A model generated the notes under the pieces. That model was given only the letters and a program-made list of their open reading frames with translations, searched no databases and was not told where the DNA came from. The translations under genes and the position numbers were made by a program. A stretch of 64,000 bases of DNA. Source: Benincasa hispida (Eukaryota; Streptophyta; Magnoliopsida; Cucurbitales; Cucurbitaceae). How positions within the stretch are numbered: position 1 is the first letter of the stretch; the number at the start of each line of letters is the position of its first letter. The stretch is taken from assembly GCF_009727055.1 (NCBI RefSeq), contig NC_052357.1, forward strand, positions 83,118,156-83,182,155, written 5' to 3'. This document shows positions 12,641-25,100 of the stretch, one piece after another.

Positions 12641-13849
12641 TAAAGTATCATATACCCATTTCCCTCCTACCAAGTGTTTTACTTAGGGTTAATTTAACTT
12701 AGAAAATACGACTAATTATTTTACTAAATGATTATTTAAATTTTCTAAAATATAACACTTACTTTGGATATTTAAATAACTTTGGTTAATGTTCATTAAA
12801 CACTTTAGTAAACTTTAATCAATAATTGTATGATTGTAGAAAATCTATCTAATTTACCTTTCAAGGTCACTTCCCAGATAGGGGTGTTCTATTTCTGTCA
12901 GCTTAAATATCCCAGCCCAGACAGAACTAGCCTTAGACAAAAGGTCTCTTAGAGATACATTTGTTACAAATTTAATCTTTTAATTAAAACCAATTTAATC
13001 CTATTAAACTAATTAAAAGATTAAACTTATTTCTAATCTCATTAGAAAAGTGATCTTAGGTCTATGTGAATCATATTTTAAAATTATTTTCAAAAAATGA
13101 TTTTAACCTAAGATTTGCATACAGTTCTGAGTTATTGATTTTAGTTCCTAATTTCAATAAATTATAACCTTTATAAAAGAAATGAAATAAACTAAAACCA
13201 ATCATTGCATGTGAAAGCATATGTAGGTAAATTATAACAATTATAAAATAACCTAAAGTAGTGACATGCTTCATGCAGTTTCATTCCAATACTTAACATA
13301 CATGACACTTATATACTAAAGTAATGAAATAATTCATTATATACATCCATCCATACATTCAAACTATATATTATAACACTTATAATATAAATGGTGCATG
13401 ACTATGTTATTAATGTATGCAAACATATACTCTAAAATTAAATCATGCAACTATATATTATAACATTTACAATATAAATGATGCATGAATAATGCATAAC
13501 CTATTGTGGAATTTTACTATATGACATACATTATGACATATAATTATATACATTAAATCATACATCATGTGCTTAATTTAAAACAAGTATTGGACCAAGA
13601 TTAGACTTCTAAACAATTAATTAAATTAATATAACACTTATGTTAATTTAATTAATTTTAAAAAAGCAAACTATTACAAATTAATAGTTTAATCAGTTTA
13701 AAGCAAGAGGACCAGACCTTGAATAGCACAAATAGGACCACCTAGCATCCGAACCGGCCACGAACCAGCCAAACCAAGCGAACCAGATGAAACATGAGCT
13801 GAAAGAACCAAGAATCGTGCGCGAACTAGAAAAAAAATTCTGTCTTGTA

Positions 13850-13945
13850 GTATTGCAGCGTTAGGTCACAACATTGCAATGCTACGAAAAATTCTTCCAA
13901 ATTTCGCAGCGTTGCAATGCTAGGGCACAACGTTGCAACACTACT
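13850..13945. repeat. GTTGCAA near-palindromic motif cluster
   Basis: Four spaced copies of a motif close to AGCGTTGCAACGCT, itself a perfect palindrome (for example agcgttgcaatgct at 13908-13921 and acgttgcaacact near 13930). They lie in the copia leader. Similar clusters occur at 19140-19330, 53660-53702 and 55880-55940. Confidence 0.7.
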
Positions 13946-14277
13946 GTATAGTAGTCACTTTACATTTGCGAAATCCATTGATCTTTCTCCGATTTTGGCC
14001 TCATTTTCTCAAGAATTCCACCAGAATGATCATGAAGGACTTGAGATTTTCAAAATACAGAATCTATCGCAATTTATGCCAAAAAACAAAGGGTCTTTGC
14101 AAACCAATTTGTAAAATTAAAGCGATAAATCTAAAAGGATCCAATCTCGAAACATCTAAAAATTGAAACCAGTCACATTCAATACAATTCATCAAATGAA
14201 AAAACAAATACAGGATGTAACTCACCAAATCTATAAAATTAATTCTGGAACAATAAAATTTAGAACCAAAAACCACC

Positions 14278-14290
14278 GCACTGATACCAA
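14278..14290 (-). other. Primer binding site, initiator tRNA-Met type
   Basis: On the minus strand the sequence reads TTGGTATCAGTGC, close to the plant copia primer site TGGTATCAGAGC that pairs with the 3' end of initiator tRNA-Met. It lies directly inside the LTR end at 14291 and so fixes the element's orientation. Confidence 0.75.
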
Positions 14291-15718
14291 TGGAAGGAAC
14301 CCTGAGGTCCACTGCGGAAGCAGGGATTGGTCCCAAAAATTATTTTTACAGAATATAAATTTTACAGAACCTATATACATTATCACAGAAAATTATACAT
14401 CATGCAAGAGAGGGAAAAAGATAATATAACAAATTATTATTATTATTATATATATAAATCTCATTTATACTAAATTTAATTATGTGAATCCAATTCACAT
14501 AATTAATATTTTAATCATATTCAAATATTTGTTTCCTCTCAAATAAACTTTATATGATGTATCAAATACATTATATTAATGGTATCATATATAATTAAAT
14601 TAAATTATATCACATGTAATTAATTCCCTCAATTAATTTGAACAATTCAAATTAATCCAAAATTAATCCTTGTTGAGCTATAGAGAGGACCTTATGGACT
14701 TATAGATTAAAGTTCAAATGTATTTGAATAATTAATTAAACTCCTTTAATTAAATTATTTAACATCCATTAACTGTCGATCACTCTACGAAATATTGGTA
14801 GCTGCACTCTTTGAATTATAGATATATTTCTGTGTCCATTGGATATAATCAGTCAACAAAGCAATGACCCTTCACAAATTGCTTGTAATTACAGCTGGGC
14901 CAAAATTTCCATTTTGCCCATGTAGTTATATCTAACTCTTTAAGTACCACCGATCCCTCTAATGAACAATAAGTCATAGTCCAATTATGACCAAATCCCT
15001 CTTGGGCCAAGAGAGGGTGTGGCGCCACATTATTCAAGCCCCAAAATCAACCTTTAAGGGAGCAATTTATCTACTTACCCATACATTAGGGAATGAGTTA
15101 ATTCCGTCTTGTGTAACTATGTTTCTAGCTCCCTAATTAGACGAATCCCCAAAATGGTAAGCTTATTGAGTCGACGATCTGGCCACTCTCACCCATATAA
15201 ATCAAATGACCGCCTTCATTGGTAGAAGTTCACAACTCACTTAGGATTCAGGTCATGTCACCTATGGTCATCCTGGTGAAATGTAAGTCTCTATTATGAA
15301 CGGTGTTATATAATGAGACTAGTCATTTCATGGTTTGGTCTTATACAAACTCCTTTGTATAGAACACCCTCACTCAAATGTCTCTACATGAATGATCAAA
15401 TCAAATCATTTATAACACTTTACAACAATTGCAACATTTACAAAGTGGGTTGTATTTGTAGTGTCACCAAGATAAAATACCCAACCTTATCCATCTACTA
15501 CAGACCAATTAGGTTATCACTTAAACATGATCTACCTGTATGTCTCTACATACATGTTTAAGCTACAAATGATAACCTTGGATCATATTTTATTGGTTTG
15601 TGGGTTAATGCTAATAAATGATAGATAAAACATTTCATATTTTATTAAATAAATAAAATGTTTGTATATTACAATTACAAACTATAGGATCCACAAGATT
15701 TAGGGCATCAACCCTAAT
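14291..15718 (-). repeat. Copia 5' LTR (minus strand)
   Basis: The LTR ends ...GGTTCCTTCCA on the minus strand just before the primer site. Its start lies near 15718, where the family's TGTTAGGGTTGATGCCC has decayed to ctattagggttgatgccc. It has the shared block order of the family: transcript-like 'agttgctccctt', 'gagagggtgtgg', 'ggtcatcctggtgaaatg'. A polyprotein remnant of another element begins directly beyond 15726. Confidence 0.75.
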
Positions 15719-15725
15719 AGCTCAT

Positions 15726-17480
15726 TTGTCCATTGCCAAAAAGAAACATACTTCGCGAATGTCTAAGCCAAAAGGGAAGAAGAAACGTGGAGAAACTTCT
15801 CTTATTCTTATAATGGAAGTCCTGGTTGGACTAAGTACTATTATTTTGTCTCCTCAACGTAAAGGTGAGTCCTTGTATTCGACCGGTAATGAGTCTAGTG
15901 TTATGAAAAATGTTGGTGAATCTGTTGAAACACTGCATGTTGAGTCTGTTAGTATTCTTAAAGTTCTTAAGGAAAATCGCATTGAACGAGAAATTAGAGT
16001 TTCAATTTTAACAAACCCAAACAATTTTGCTGAGGTGGGTACAAATGTTGTTGACAATGTTCTAAATCCTGAGGAGAATGTTTCGATTCTTTAATATATA
16101 GAGCATAAAATTGGTAATATGACCAATATTGTAACGAAGGAACACTCACTTGATGTGTTATCAAATGTAATTACCTCTGAAGTGCTGAATGAGGAAGATG
16201 TTCTTCAAAAAGAGGTTAGTCAAAAGGAGGATGGTGTTGTTAATTCTGCTATTGAAAATAGGGATAAAACATTGGTGAGTAGTCTTGTTGTTTCAGAAGA
16301 AGAAAATGATAGTGAAGATGTGTCAACTTCTACTGAGGTCACATCCGAAGATAATGTTTCTATTAGTATGTTGATATAGAAAGGCAAGGGGAAAAGGAAT
16401 GATGATAGGCAAGCTTCTCTAAGCCGAGTGATGATATGGTGTAGCATGAAGATTTGGAGGAAAATATTCTAAATATGAAAGTTTACACATTAGTCCTCCT
16501 AGGCCTCAAGAAAATCAACCTGTTAAACCTCATAAGAAAAAGTCTTCTTTTAAATTTGTCTAGGTAGTACCTCTTAACGGGATTTTGTTTCATTCTGAAG
16601 ATAGTACAAAAATGTGGAAATTAGTGGTCAACAGAAGAATTGTTTTGGAGAGAGAGCTGATTGAACAAGCTCGAGATTAAGATTATGAATTTATTGGTGA
16701 AGATTGATTTGGTGAGATCGGTTCTGAATCTTGGAGCTTATTATCTGCGCTTGGTACACGAATTTTATATGAATCTATCACATCAGTCTGGGAAGGTAAA
16801 TATCTCTGACTATTGCAAAGTTCATATGAGAGGTCATTGCTTTATGTTTTCTACTGATTTAATAAATAAATATCTTGATCGTCATACACCTAAAAATGTT
16901 ACTGAACGAAGGTTTTCAATGTCTCACTTGGTGTTTGAATTAACTGGAGGGGTCAAAAGAGTTTGGCCTTCAAAGGGTCAACTACCTTGTGCTGATTTGA
17001 GTGTGAAGTATGTTCTCCTGCACAAAATTAGCATTGAAAACTGGTGCCGTTTACTCACAACTTGAGTCTATCTATTGGTCTTTCCAGCTTGCTCTATCAA
17101 ATTGGTATTGGTCATGCCTTCAACTATGGGGTGTATGTGATCAACTATATCAAGCATTATATTAGTTCTTAGGCTACAAAGGTTCTTTTGTGTTTTTCAC
17201 GTCTCATTTGTGGACCTGTGCCCTCTATCATTTTTTTTAGCTATTGCTTATATCAAGTAAAGCATGTGCTTGATTTGTATCACACTGAGATTCCTACTGC
17301 TGCAAGTGGTTCAATAAGGAAATTTCTTCAAGTTTCGTGGGAAAGAAGACACTAAATGTGTTAGAGGATAAGTCCATGGAACTTGGGATTCTACTTCAAA
17401 GAGTTACTACCTAAAAAACTGAAGTTGATGATCTGTTGATCTTACTGCATAGATCTAGTGTTTATCCTGATTAGAGGACT
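15726..17480 (+). pseudogene. Envelope-like / plant transposon ORF remnant
   Basis: This is a decayed ORF of the kind found downstream of pol in SIRE-like copia elements, often labelled envelope-like (related to the 'putative plant transposon protein' domain). The first part (15726-16380) is Lys-rich, then a Ser/Glu/Asp/Val-rich low-complexity acidic stretch. A block NGILFHSEDSTKMWKLVVNR is readable at about 16580-16640. The folded part (16661-17065) shows GAYYLRLVHEFYMNL, VHMRGHCFMFSTDLINKYLD, VWPSKGQLP and LSVKYVLLHKISIENW, the characteristic order of this family. There are several stops and frameshifts. Real envelope function has not been shown for such plant ORFs. The plus-strand purine tracts and LTR that follow agree with this being the 3' end of one element. 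Confidence 0.65.
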
Positions 17481-18518
17481 AGCTTTGGTGCAAAGATGAA
17501 AATATCTTGATATATTTTGCAATTTTTTTATTCTTCATAATGTTTTAAGTTCAATCCTTGCTAAAGGTGTTTTTTCCCTAATTTTTGTTTCATTACTGTC
17601 CACTCTCCTTTTTCATATTTCAGTTCTTTTATTATTTATTATATAATATTCATTTTTTTTTATAATTTATAATGTGATTTTCTCCCTCTTTCGTTCACAA
17701 TCATCATCTCTCCTTTTATCTGTTTTTATAACTCTCCTACTACATACTCCTTTTATTTTTGTATATTATATAATTTATATATTGTTGTTATTTTTAATCT
17801 CTCTAGTTCATAATCTCGATCCTCTCTTTACATCTTACTTGTTTTCTTTTTCCCTTGATTTTTTCCAACTTTTTTGTTTTCAAATTTGATTTTACTTCAT
17901 ATAATATATTGGTAATACACATTTTTTTAATGAAAAATATGGATTATAAGCTGGTTGATTTTACTTTTGAACTAAATGATCGCGCTTGACTGCAATCTAG
18001 AGTTCATATTTGGCTTATAATTATTGATCTATATGATTAAAGTCATAATTTATTATTTCAATAATTTTTTGTTCTAAAATTTCACTAGAAAATTCACAAT
18101 ATTTTTGGAACTTTTAGTGATATCTATGATTTTCTTAGAATATAAGTGGATATATTCATAAATCTGAGTTACTGATATCTATATCGATAACAATAAACAA
18201 TATTTTCTTCATTGCTCTGGTGCATAGGATGTTTCTGCTACTGTTGATGATGAATGATTTTTCTTTGTTTGGTGGTCTGCTCTTCTTTGTTTTTTTTTTT
18301 TTTTTCTTTTAAGAATGTCAAAAGGGGGAGTATGGTTATGGTGTGGTATGTTTTGGTGGATGTTGTTTTGGAGGTTTTTTTTTTTTTTTTTTTTTATTGT
18401 TGTGCTGATAGACTTTTGCTTCTTGACAGTGTGTTGATATGTTGAATGGTTTTCTCTTCTTATCTGTGGATCCTATTTTATTTGCCATGCTTAAAAAGAT
18501 ATTGCCAAAGGAGGAGTT
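17481..18518 (+). other. Spacer between env-like ORF and LTR, T-rich, with purine tracts
   Basis: No gene is seen. The sequence is T-rich with long T runs near 18288-18310 and 18378-18396. Two purine tracts stand out: gtcaaaagggggagtat at about 18317-18333 and gccaaaggaggagt at about 18503-18516. The second lies directly before the LTR and is the likely plus-strand primer. Doubled 'aaagggggag' tracts are usual in SIRE-like elements. Confidence 0.6.
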
Positions 18519-20711
18519 TGTTGCACTTTGAGTATTGACAATATTTGTTTAAGGCAGTCAAATGTTATCTGGGTTGTCTCTACATTCGACTTATCTGATG
18601 AAGGATTGCTTTCTGAAAATGCTAATCCTGCAAAATACTTTCCTTATGTGGAAAATTGCAGATATTTTCCTTATTTGTACTCGAGTACTTTTGGAAGTTA
18701 GGGTTGGGTTTCTCTGTATCCGTTGTGTGTATATAAAGACTTTTAGTCTTTGGGTTAGAGTTGGTCGTTTTAACGAAGAGATTTGGATTGTCGTTTATCT
18801 TGTGACACTTTCTAATCACAAGTGTTTTCATTGTCAATCTTCAACGGTGGAAAAGATTGTGTTGCTGTGAGATTGGAGACTTACTCTAAGCTATTTGCGT
18901 GCTTCATCAGTATACTTCTGAAACGCATCCAAGAAGTGCGTTTTCTGGGCTTAGAATTTAGTTAGTTTTATGCTTAATTTGAGATCTTTGACGCTTTTAT
19001 TGTTTATTGTAAGAAACCAAGCAATTGGATGAGAAGAAGAAATTTTGGAAGATTAATGACCAAAATACCCCCAAGGAGGTCAAAGTTTTGACCTAAGGCG
19101 TTGATCAATGGAGAAAAAGGAAAGAAAATGCGGAAATCGAAGGCAGGACAACGTTGAACAAGCGTTGCAACACTACGTCGCGACACTGCAAGGCAGAGAG
19201 CATTTAGAAACAGGGTACGTCGCAACCCTGTTTGCAACGTTGTGACGTTATGACTAGTGATGCGCACTATGGATGAAATTACCGTTAATGTTGCAACGCT
19301 ACATTGGAGCGTTGCAATGCTGCGACTGCTGTCTACAGATTCATGGAAGCCATTTGAGGCAATTTTAGGGCTATTTTAAGAGCGTAAAGAAATATTCCGG
19401 TGAAACCTCCTTGAGGGGTGTAATTTTGGACAGAGGCGGCATCTTAGAACTTCAAAAGATCAAAGATTTGAAGAGATCATTGGGTTTCGATTCAGGATTC
19501 AAGGATGAGAGTCAAGAACACGGCTTGCAATTTCTTCCCTATTTTATTTTCTGTCCTTCGTATTTGGAAACCTCATGAATGGTCTATGTTTGTGTTGTAA
19601 CCATGAGTGACTGATTTGTGTTTCTAGGGTGTTGATTTAGTTTTATGGATTGCGAATTCTGATTTGGTTACTTCTTGGATTGAATTTATGCATAATTATT
19701 TTAACATGTTTGTTCTTGATGCTTTTGATTAACTGATTACTAATTGAATATTCTTTACTTAATGTCTATCTCGAGAGAGAAGGTGTTGAGTTGAATCTAG
19801 CATGTTAAACTGTTAATCGAGTATGCACGAGAGTGATAGGAGATTAATCGAGATTGTCGATGGAGAAATTTAATGTTGTGGCTAGTCAAGCGATAAAAGA
19901 GATCTGGGTCGATGGTCAGTCATTAGAAAGGGTTGAGCTTGAGAGAGGATACCTGGATACAAGACTCCTAGATTTATAATTTGCATAAATCAATCTAAGG
20001 TCAAGTTAATTAATTTGGTTAATCCGTTCAACGAAATCATACCATAGAACGTGTCTTTGTCTAGATTCACTCCAGTTTTATCTTTTCTTGCTTTTTAGGA
20101 TTAGATTATTTAGGTTCTCATCACAGTCCAATCTCCTAAATAAAATTAGAAGAATCTCTGAATAGCTAAAAGAGTCAAACCAATTCCTCATAAGATGATA
20201 TTCGGTCTCTTGACCGTTTACTATATTATAATTTGACGTGTGCGCTTGCGCTCACCATCAACTTCTAGAGAAAGGATTCTCACACTTAGGGGGAGCTTTA
20301 GAAAATTGAGTGAAGTGGTTTTTACTCGAAAGGAAAAGATAAAGTGCAAGTGAGAGAGAGTCTCATGACTTAAAGGGAGCTTAAATCTTACTGAGAGGGA
20401 GTCACAGTTTTAGGGGGAGCTTAAGTCATTTTTCATTGATATCACTGCTTAGGGAGAGCCTAAGTATCCGAGAGAGAGAAGCAACCTAGGTGTTCAATTA
20501 AGTGCTTAAGCCCTACAGAGGTGATTGTAATTGTGTTGTCATTACAAGTAAGTACTATGTTGTAATTGCTTATCATTTATATTAGTGGAGCTATCTTTCC
20601 AATTCATACTGCCCTCAGACGTAGGTTATTCCGTGATCTGGATTAACAATTTATGGCATTTGTTCTGTGCGATCTTTATTATCAATTAATATTCTGTGGA
20701 ATGCTGTGACA
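18519..20711 (+). repeat. SIRE-like copia 3' LTR, split by insertion
   Basis: The LTR begins TGTTGCACTTTGAGTATTG right after the purine tract. The right part (20261-20711) holds the typical repeated '.ttagggggagctt.a' blocks at 20287, 20376, 20412 and 20450 and ends near ...gctgtgaca. An unrelated LTR occupies about 19008-20260. Without it the LTR would be roughly 940 bases long. Confidence 0.6.
19008..20260 (+). repeat. Athila-type LTR inserted in SIRE-like LTR
   Basis: It starts TGTAAGAAACCAAGCAATTGG and ends near ...gcgcttgcgctcaccatca. Inside are the wording typical of Athila/Tat LTRs ('tatctcgagagagaagg', 'gaacgtgtctttg') and a cluster of GTTGCAA near-palindromes at 19140-19330. No clean target-site duplication could be read at the chosen borders, so they are approximate. 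No internal coding region is present, which makes it a solo LTR. Confidence 0.5.
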
Positions 20712-21283
20712 TTACTTATAACATTATTTATCTTGCGGTAGATACTTCCATATATTAGTTTCACTATTCATTTAATTGTTTTAGATGAATAAACTATCAA
20801 TTTCATGTTAAATATATATATATAAGCCGATGGATTCATCCAACTTTAGTTCTTTAATTACAACAAATTTTCCACTCGTCCACTAAGAGATTTATTAAAG
20901 GTCAAAGCTATCATCAATGGTTAGGTATAAAAGACACATAACCTAATAAGCAATAGTAATTAATAGAATATAATTCTCTAATTATAAAATCCTAACAAAT
21001 ATCATTCAAGGTCGTATAAGATATATATAATTTTTAAAGTATAGCCAATATAAAATATGAAAATTTGAACTTAAAATACACATATCAATAGCTCAGTTTG
21101 GAAAATTCATTAAGCTAATTGGGGTATTTATCATATTATATAAAACGAAAAAAGAAAAATTAGGAGGGAAATTTGTTTAATCTCGTTCCATTTTTAGTAT
21201 GCGAATTTTGCATTTACTAAGGTGGAAAGCCGGATATGAAAAATTACAAAAGGGTCATTTTAATTTAATTTTGATTAATTTGG
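20712..21283. other. Gene-free flank downstream of bHLH gene
   Basis: AT-rich sequence with a short (TA)n run at about 20812-20823. It lies between the SIRE-like LTR end and the stop codon of the minus-strand bHLH gene, so it should include that gene's 3' untranslated region. No other feature is supported. Confidence 0.5.
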
Positions 21284-23241
21284 TCATAAAATTGAAGAAA
21301 GCTTCTGCTGCAGACCAATATCCATCCCATTGTAAGCAATTGGAGCATACATCCACAACTCATCAGAGCTCAAAAGCTGCAAATAAAAAATAAAAACCCA
21401 ACAAATAATTGATTAATTCATTTGAAAGTAATTAATAAGTGAAATTTAATGAACAAATTTATACTAATAAAACCCATGTAATACCTTTATTTGAAGCTGC
21501 AGAAATTTTACGTAATGAACTGCTTCCTCAAGCATTGTGCTAATGTCAACCTGAAAAAATAATTGTCCAATATTTCATTAAGGTAATTAACTTCATTTGA
21601 AATAATTATACATATTATAATTTGGTTTATTGTTAATTACCTTTGTTCCATTAGGGACAAGTTTCTGCAGAATTCTAAGCCGCTCATTGATTCTCTCTCT
21701 TCTCTTCTGCATTCACCAAAGTTTAAAATTATTACGTTATTACATAAAGTAGGTAATAAAATTTTTGAGTTAAATTTTTAATTATATATAAAAATACCCT
21801 TGCGTAAAGGCTCTGTGGATCAGTAGCTGAGCCTCTGATGGCTCTTGTTTTGGGTTTTGGTGGTTCGGCATTTGTATGTTGTGAAGCATTGTCATCTTCT
21901 GATGAGTCATCGCTGCTGCAACTGTTCATATCACACGACCCAGCTCCGTTTTCCTCTTTTTCTTCACATTTGCGCCGCCGTGTAGGGCTCACTTTTATGC
22001 CATTGCTCTTAGTATTATCACTCAACTCTCTACTTTTCCTACTCTTCTGCACCTATAAATTATGAAACCATAAACACACTAATTATGAAAATTACCCATT
22101 AAAATCGTCTCTTTTCAAATATAGAAAAATAAACTAACTTATTTATAATTACAATAAAATGTTATGGTCTAAGACTCATAGACGTTGATGTCTCTTACGT
22201 ATTTTGCTCCAACAATTATCCTAAAATCATCATTACAAGTGTTGAAATCATTGATCGACAAAAATTGATTCGTTATGAAAAAATTTATATATCATTCACA
22301 GTCCGTTAAATCATCAATTAATCCAAACTCATAATCTTTTGTTTTTAATACAACAACTACATGGTGGGGATTGAACCTCCGATGAAGATCATGTCAATTA
22401 CCGCCAAGTTAAGCTCATTTTGACACCCAAAATCTTAACTTAAGCAATAGGTTATATGTTAATATAATTCAATATTAATTGGAGAGACAATGACATTATA
22501 GAAGTTCAAACACAAAAGACCATCTATCTCTAATACTATATTAAAAGCCTCTTAGGATTGATCAGATAAAAAAATGTTTTCAAAAACAATATTTTTATTT
22601 AAACTCTTTTGGTAAAAATCATTCAAAATAGTATTACAAAAGATATTTTGAGTAGTTACCAAATAATTAAATGTTAGAAAATTAAATATCCGAAAAGTTA
22701 AACCAAACACACGATTGAATCAGATGGATACGAGAAAATGTGTAGATTTACTTACATTGTTCGAAGTACGACTTTTTTTATTGGGGTTGATGAGCTTGTT
22801 GTGATCGTGATCATCAGCGACGACAATGGATTTCCTTTTGTGTTGGAATAATGCATTGGCAGAATTTGTAGCATTATTATCATCATCATCATCATCCCCT
22901 AGGCGGGTTTGAACATCCATGTTAACAAATTTATCTTCACTAGAAAAGCCAGTGATTTCTTGCATCAAGATCTCAGTAGTAGAGGCCGAGAAAATGGAGT
23001 CCATGATCTTATTCTCTTGATCATAATGATGAAGATGATGATGATCAGCAGCAATAATATTACAAGGAAATTGATCGATATCATTACCAACATGACAAGA
23101 AGGCAAATTAGAATAAAACCAAGCTGCATCGGGCTGAGGAATAACATTATAAATTGGCGTAAAATCAAAGTCTTCCAATGATAAAATTGAGCTGCACAGA
23201 TCCCATTCCCCTTCCCCACTAAAGCCACCAAAAGAATCCAT
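21284..23241 (-). CDS. RSL-like: bHLH transcription factor, RSL class II, five exons
   Basis: The likely product is a nuclear root-hair-type transcription factor of 321 residues. Exons on minus: 23241-22756, 22052-21798, 21706-21641, 21550-21485, 21376-21284, giving 162+85+22+22+30 codons. All introns are phase 0 with GT/AG borders (first donor gtaagt). The start Met opens [14 protein letters not shown], like the '.GEWS' start of RSL2/RSL4 relatives. Residues 117-122 are a poly-Asp run and 60s-70s are His-rich. A Ser/Asp-rich stretch precedes the conserved block [13 protein letters not shown]. The basic helix-loop-helix follows: [40 protein letters not shown]. The C-terminal tail is [19 protein letters not shown], a hallmark of the RSL family, whose members drive root-hair growth downstream of RHD6. 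No stop or frameshift interrupts it. The exact orthologue (RSL2, 3, 4 or 5) cannot be set by eye. Confidence 0.93.
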
Positions 23242-23332
23242 CCAAAATTGTTGCCTTTCAAATTTGTACGAGGATCAAGTGAGAATTAGTTATTTTGTGT
23301 GTGTGATACCAAAAGAGTTGGAAGCTGGGGGG

Positions 23333-23340
23333 TTTTATAC
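23333..23340 (-). promoter_or_regulatory. Candidate TATA box of bHLH gene
   Basis: The minus strand reads GTATAAAA about 92 bases upstream of the start codon, followed by a short leader. It is the best TATA-like match close to the gene. The transcription start is not known. Confidence 0.5.
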
Positions 23341-25100
23341 GCTATCCTTTTACAATAATTGCAATGGACATGATAGTAATTGACTTGGATTTTTCTATGG
23401 GAGGGTTTGAAATTAAATTAATACTTAAATCAATCATTGCAAATTAAATGGATATAGTCTCAATTCTAAATAATGAGTGATTAATCGTACAATCGAGTTG
23501 GCCAAGTTCATGCAATCATAGGCTTAATATAATCAAATTGGCGGGATGAACTACTAATATTCAAATACCCCTTAATCACATTTTACAAGTTTATTACTAA
23601 AAAAATCAGCTTATTGAAAGAAAGAAGAGATGCTCAACCCAACACAATGAGACATTGTTCAAATTTTCATATTCTTTATCAATAAGATATCATAAATTAC
23701 TCTTTTAACTGTCAATAAGTTAGTTAAAAGATAGAATTGTATGCTTATCTAATATAATATCATAATCTATAAAGACTAAATGAGGATTTTCGATCAAATA
23801 ATGGTGAGTTCCCAAAAGATACTACCGTGAATAGGCGTGTTGAAAACTCCACACTGAAAAAGTACCATGAGTAGTACCTTGAATTTGTATCTTGTGATTA
23901 TTATTAAATAATTCCAAATCCAACTATAGTCAAATTTGTCGCATTTAGATTGAAAAATTTTAGTTTCTATACATCGAAGTTTGTTCAATTTTAGTTCTTA
24001 TATTTTCAAATCTCTAATTTAGTTCTGTATATTTAATAAATCTTACATTTAACCATTCATTTTTTTTTTGTGAAAATGTTAATGGATTATATAATATTTT
24101 TTGAAAAAATCAAATATAAAGACTAAAATTAGAATTTATTGAAAGTATATCAACTATAATTTAACATTTAAAAATACAAGGAGTTGGGTGTGGGAAAACG
24201 CAGCCTAACAAGAGATTAAGTGAAATAAGCAGGGATAGGATTTGTATTAATGATGAAAGAGTTGAAAAATTGTCCGAACGTGGATGGTTTTTTAAAAAAA
24301 TTTATATATATTTTTGGGAATATATGGAATGAAGAAAAGACATAAAATAAGTTGATAATGATTAATTAATACAGCTTAGATGTCGGTTACGTCGTGGGGG
24401 TGAGTCTGAAGTGCATTTGAAAAGTTTAAGATCAAAAGCCCAGACAAGATCAGCATCAAGCTCGTTCTCTGTCTCCTAATTTCTGATTGATTAATGAAAA
24501 CACAGCTTTGATGTTCTTCATTATATTATCGCATGGTGAGATGTAAACATCATCAATTCTAACTCTCAACACACTATTTAGTTTACCTACCTTCTGCACC
24601 CCTAATGTTTTCTGCCTCTAAATGTATGAATCTTATTTTCTATCCAGAAATTAAAATTAAAATATATAAATATCTCAATTTTATACTTTTTAAATTATTA
24701 ATTTTTCACTTAAAGACGTGTTTGAATTGCCTTTTTAAGTGGTTATAAGTATAAAAAAATATTTATAAATATTTAGAAAATCAATTTAAGTGGACCTTTA
24801 GTTTGTATTTTATAATTAGATGAAGTGGGTTAACAAATTTAATTGAATCTTTTATATATATTCATTAGTTTAATTTTAGTCCTCAAATTTCTAAATTATA
24901 GTTGGTTTTAACTCCTAAATTTTGTAAATTGTGTTAACTCCATTAGATAACTTGTTTGATTTTTTAATTTTAAAAGTTATCCTACCAATTCTTTGTAATG
25001 GTTTTCGTATTTTTCAACAAAACATTTCAATTCATAGACTATATTTTAAAAAATAAAACAAGTTTTGTAATATATATATATATAGCTTTTTAAATAGAGT
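23341..25100. other. Upstream region of bHLH gene, no gene seen
   Basis: AT-rich sequence without a supported ORF, holding the likely promoter of the bHLH gene. Two stretches (about 23940-24180 and 24840-25010) carry repeated 'tttagt.ctaaatttt' wording common in plant AT-rich dispersed repeats. No clear root-hair element could be confirmed by reading. Confidence 0.5.

Larger units (their letters stand above)
12011..14277 (-). other. Long untranslated leader of copia element
   Basis: About 2.2 kb between the primer binding site and gag, with no coding signal. It is AT-rich, with a duplicated block at 12395-12640 and GTTGCAA-type motifs at 13850-13945. Parts of it (13440-13560, 13740-13800) resemble 53020-53110 and 53280-53400, showing that the same leader occurs in a second copy of the family. 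Confidence 0.6.

Noticed and set aside
13439..13560. Possible tRNA or other small RNA gene in AT-rich leader
   Set aside because: No cloverleaf or promoter boxes could be read; AT-rich repeats explain the pairing.
17674..18445. Hydrophobic open frames suggesting membrane proteins
   Set aside because: T-rich spacer DNA translates to Phe/Leu runs; no start context or conservation.
22909..23181. 90-codon plus-strand open frame over bHLH exon 1
   Set aside because: It is the antisense shadow of the real exon; Met/Ile runs come from the poly-Asp/His codons read backwards.
24380..24400. Root-hair element in the bHLH upstream region
   Set aside because: The cacg string on minus does not fit the full element spacing and base requirements.
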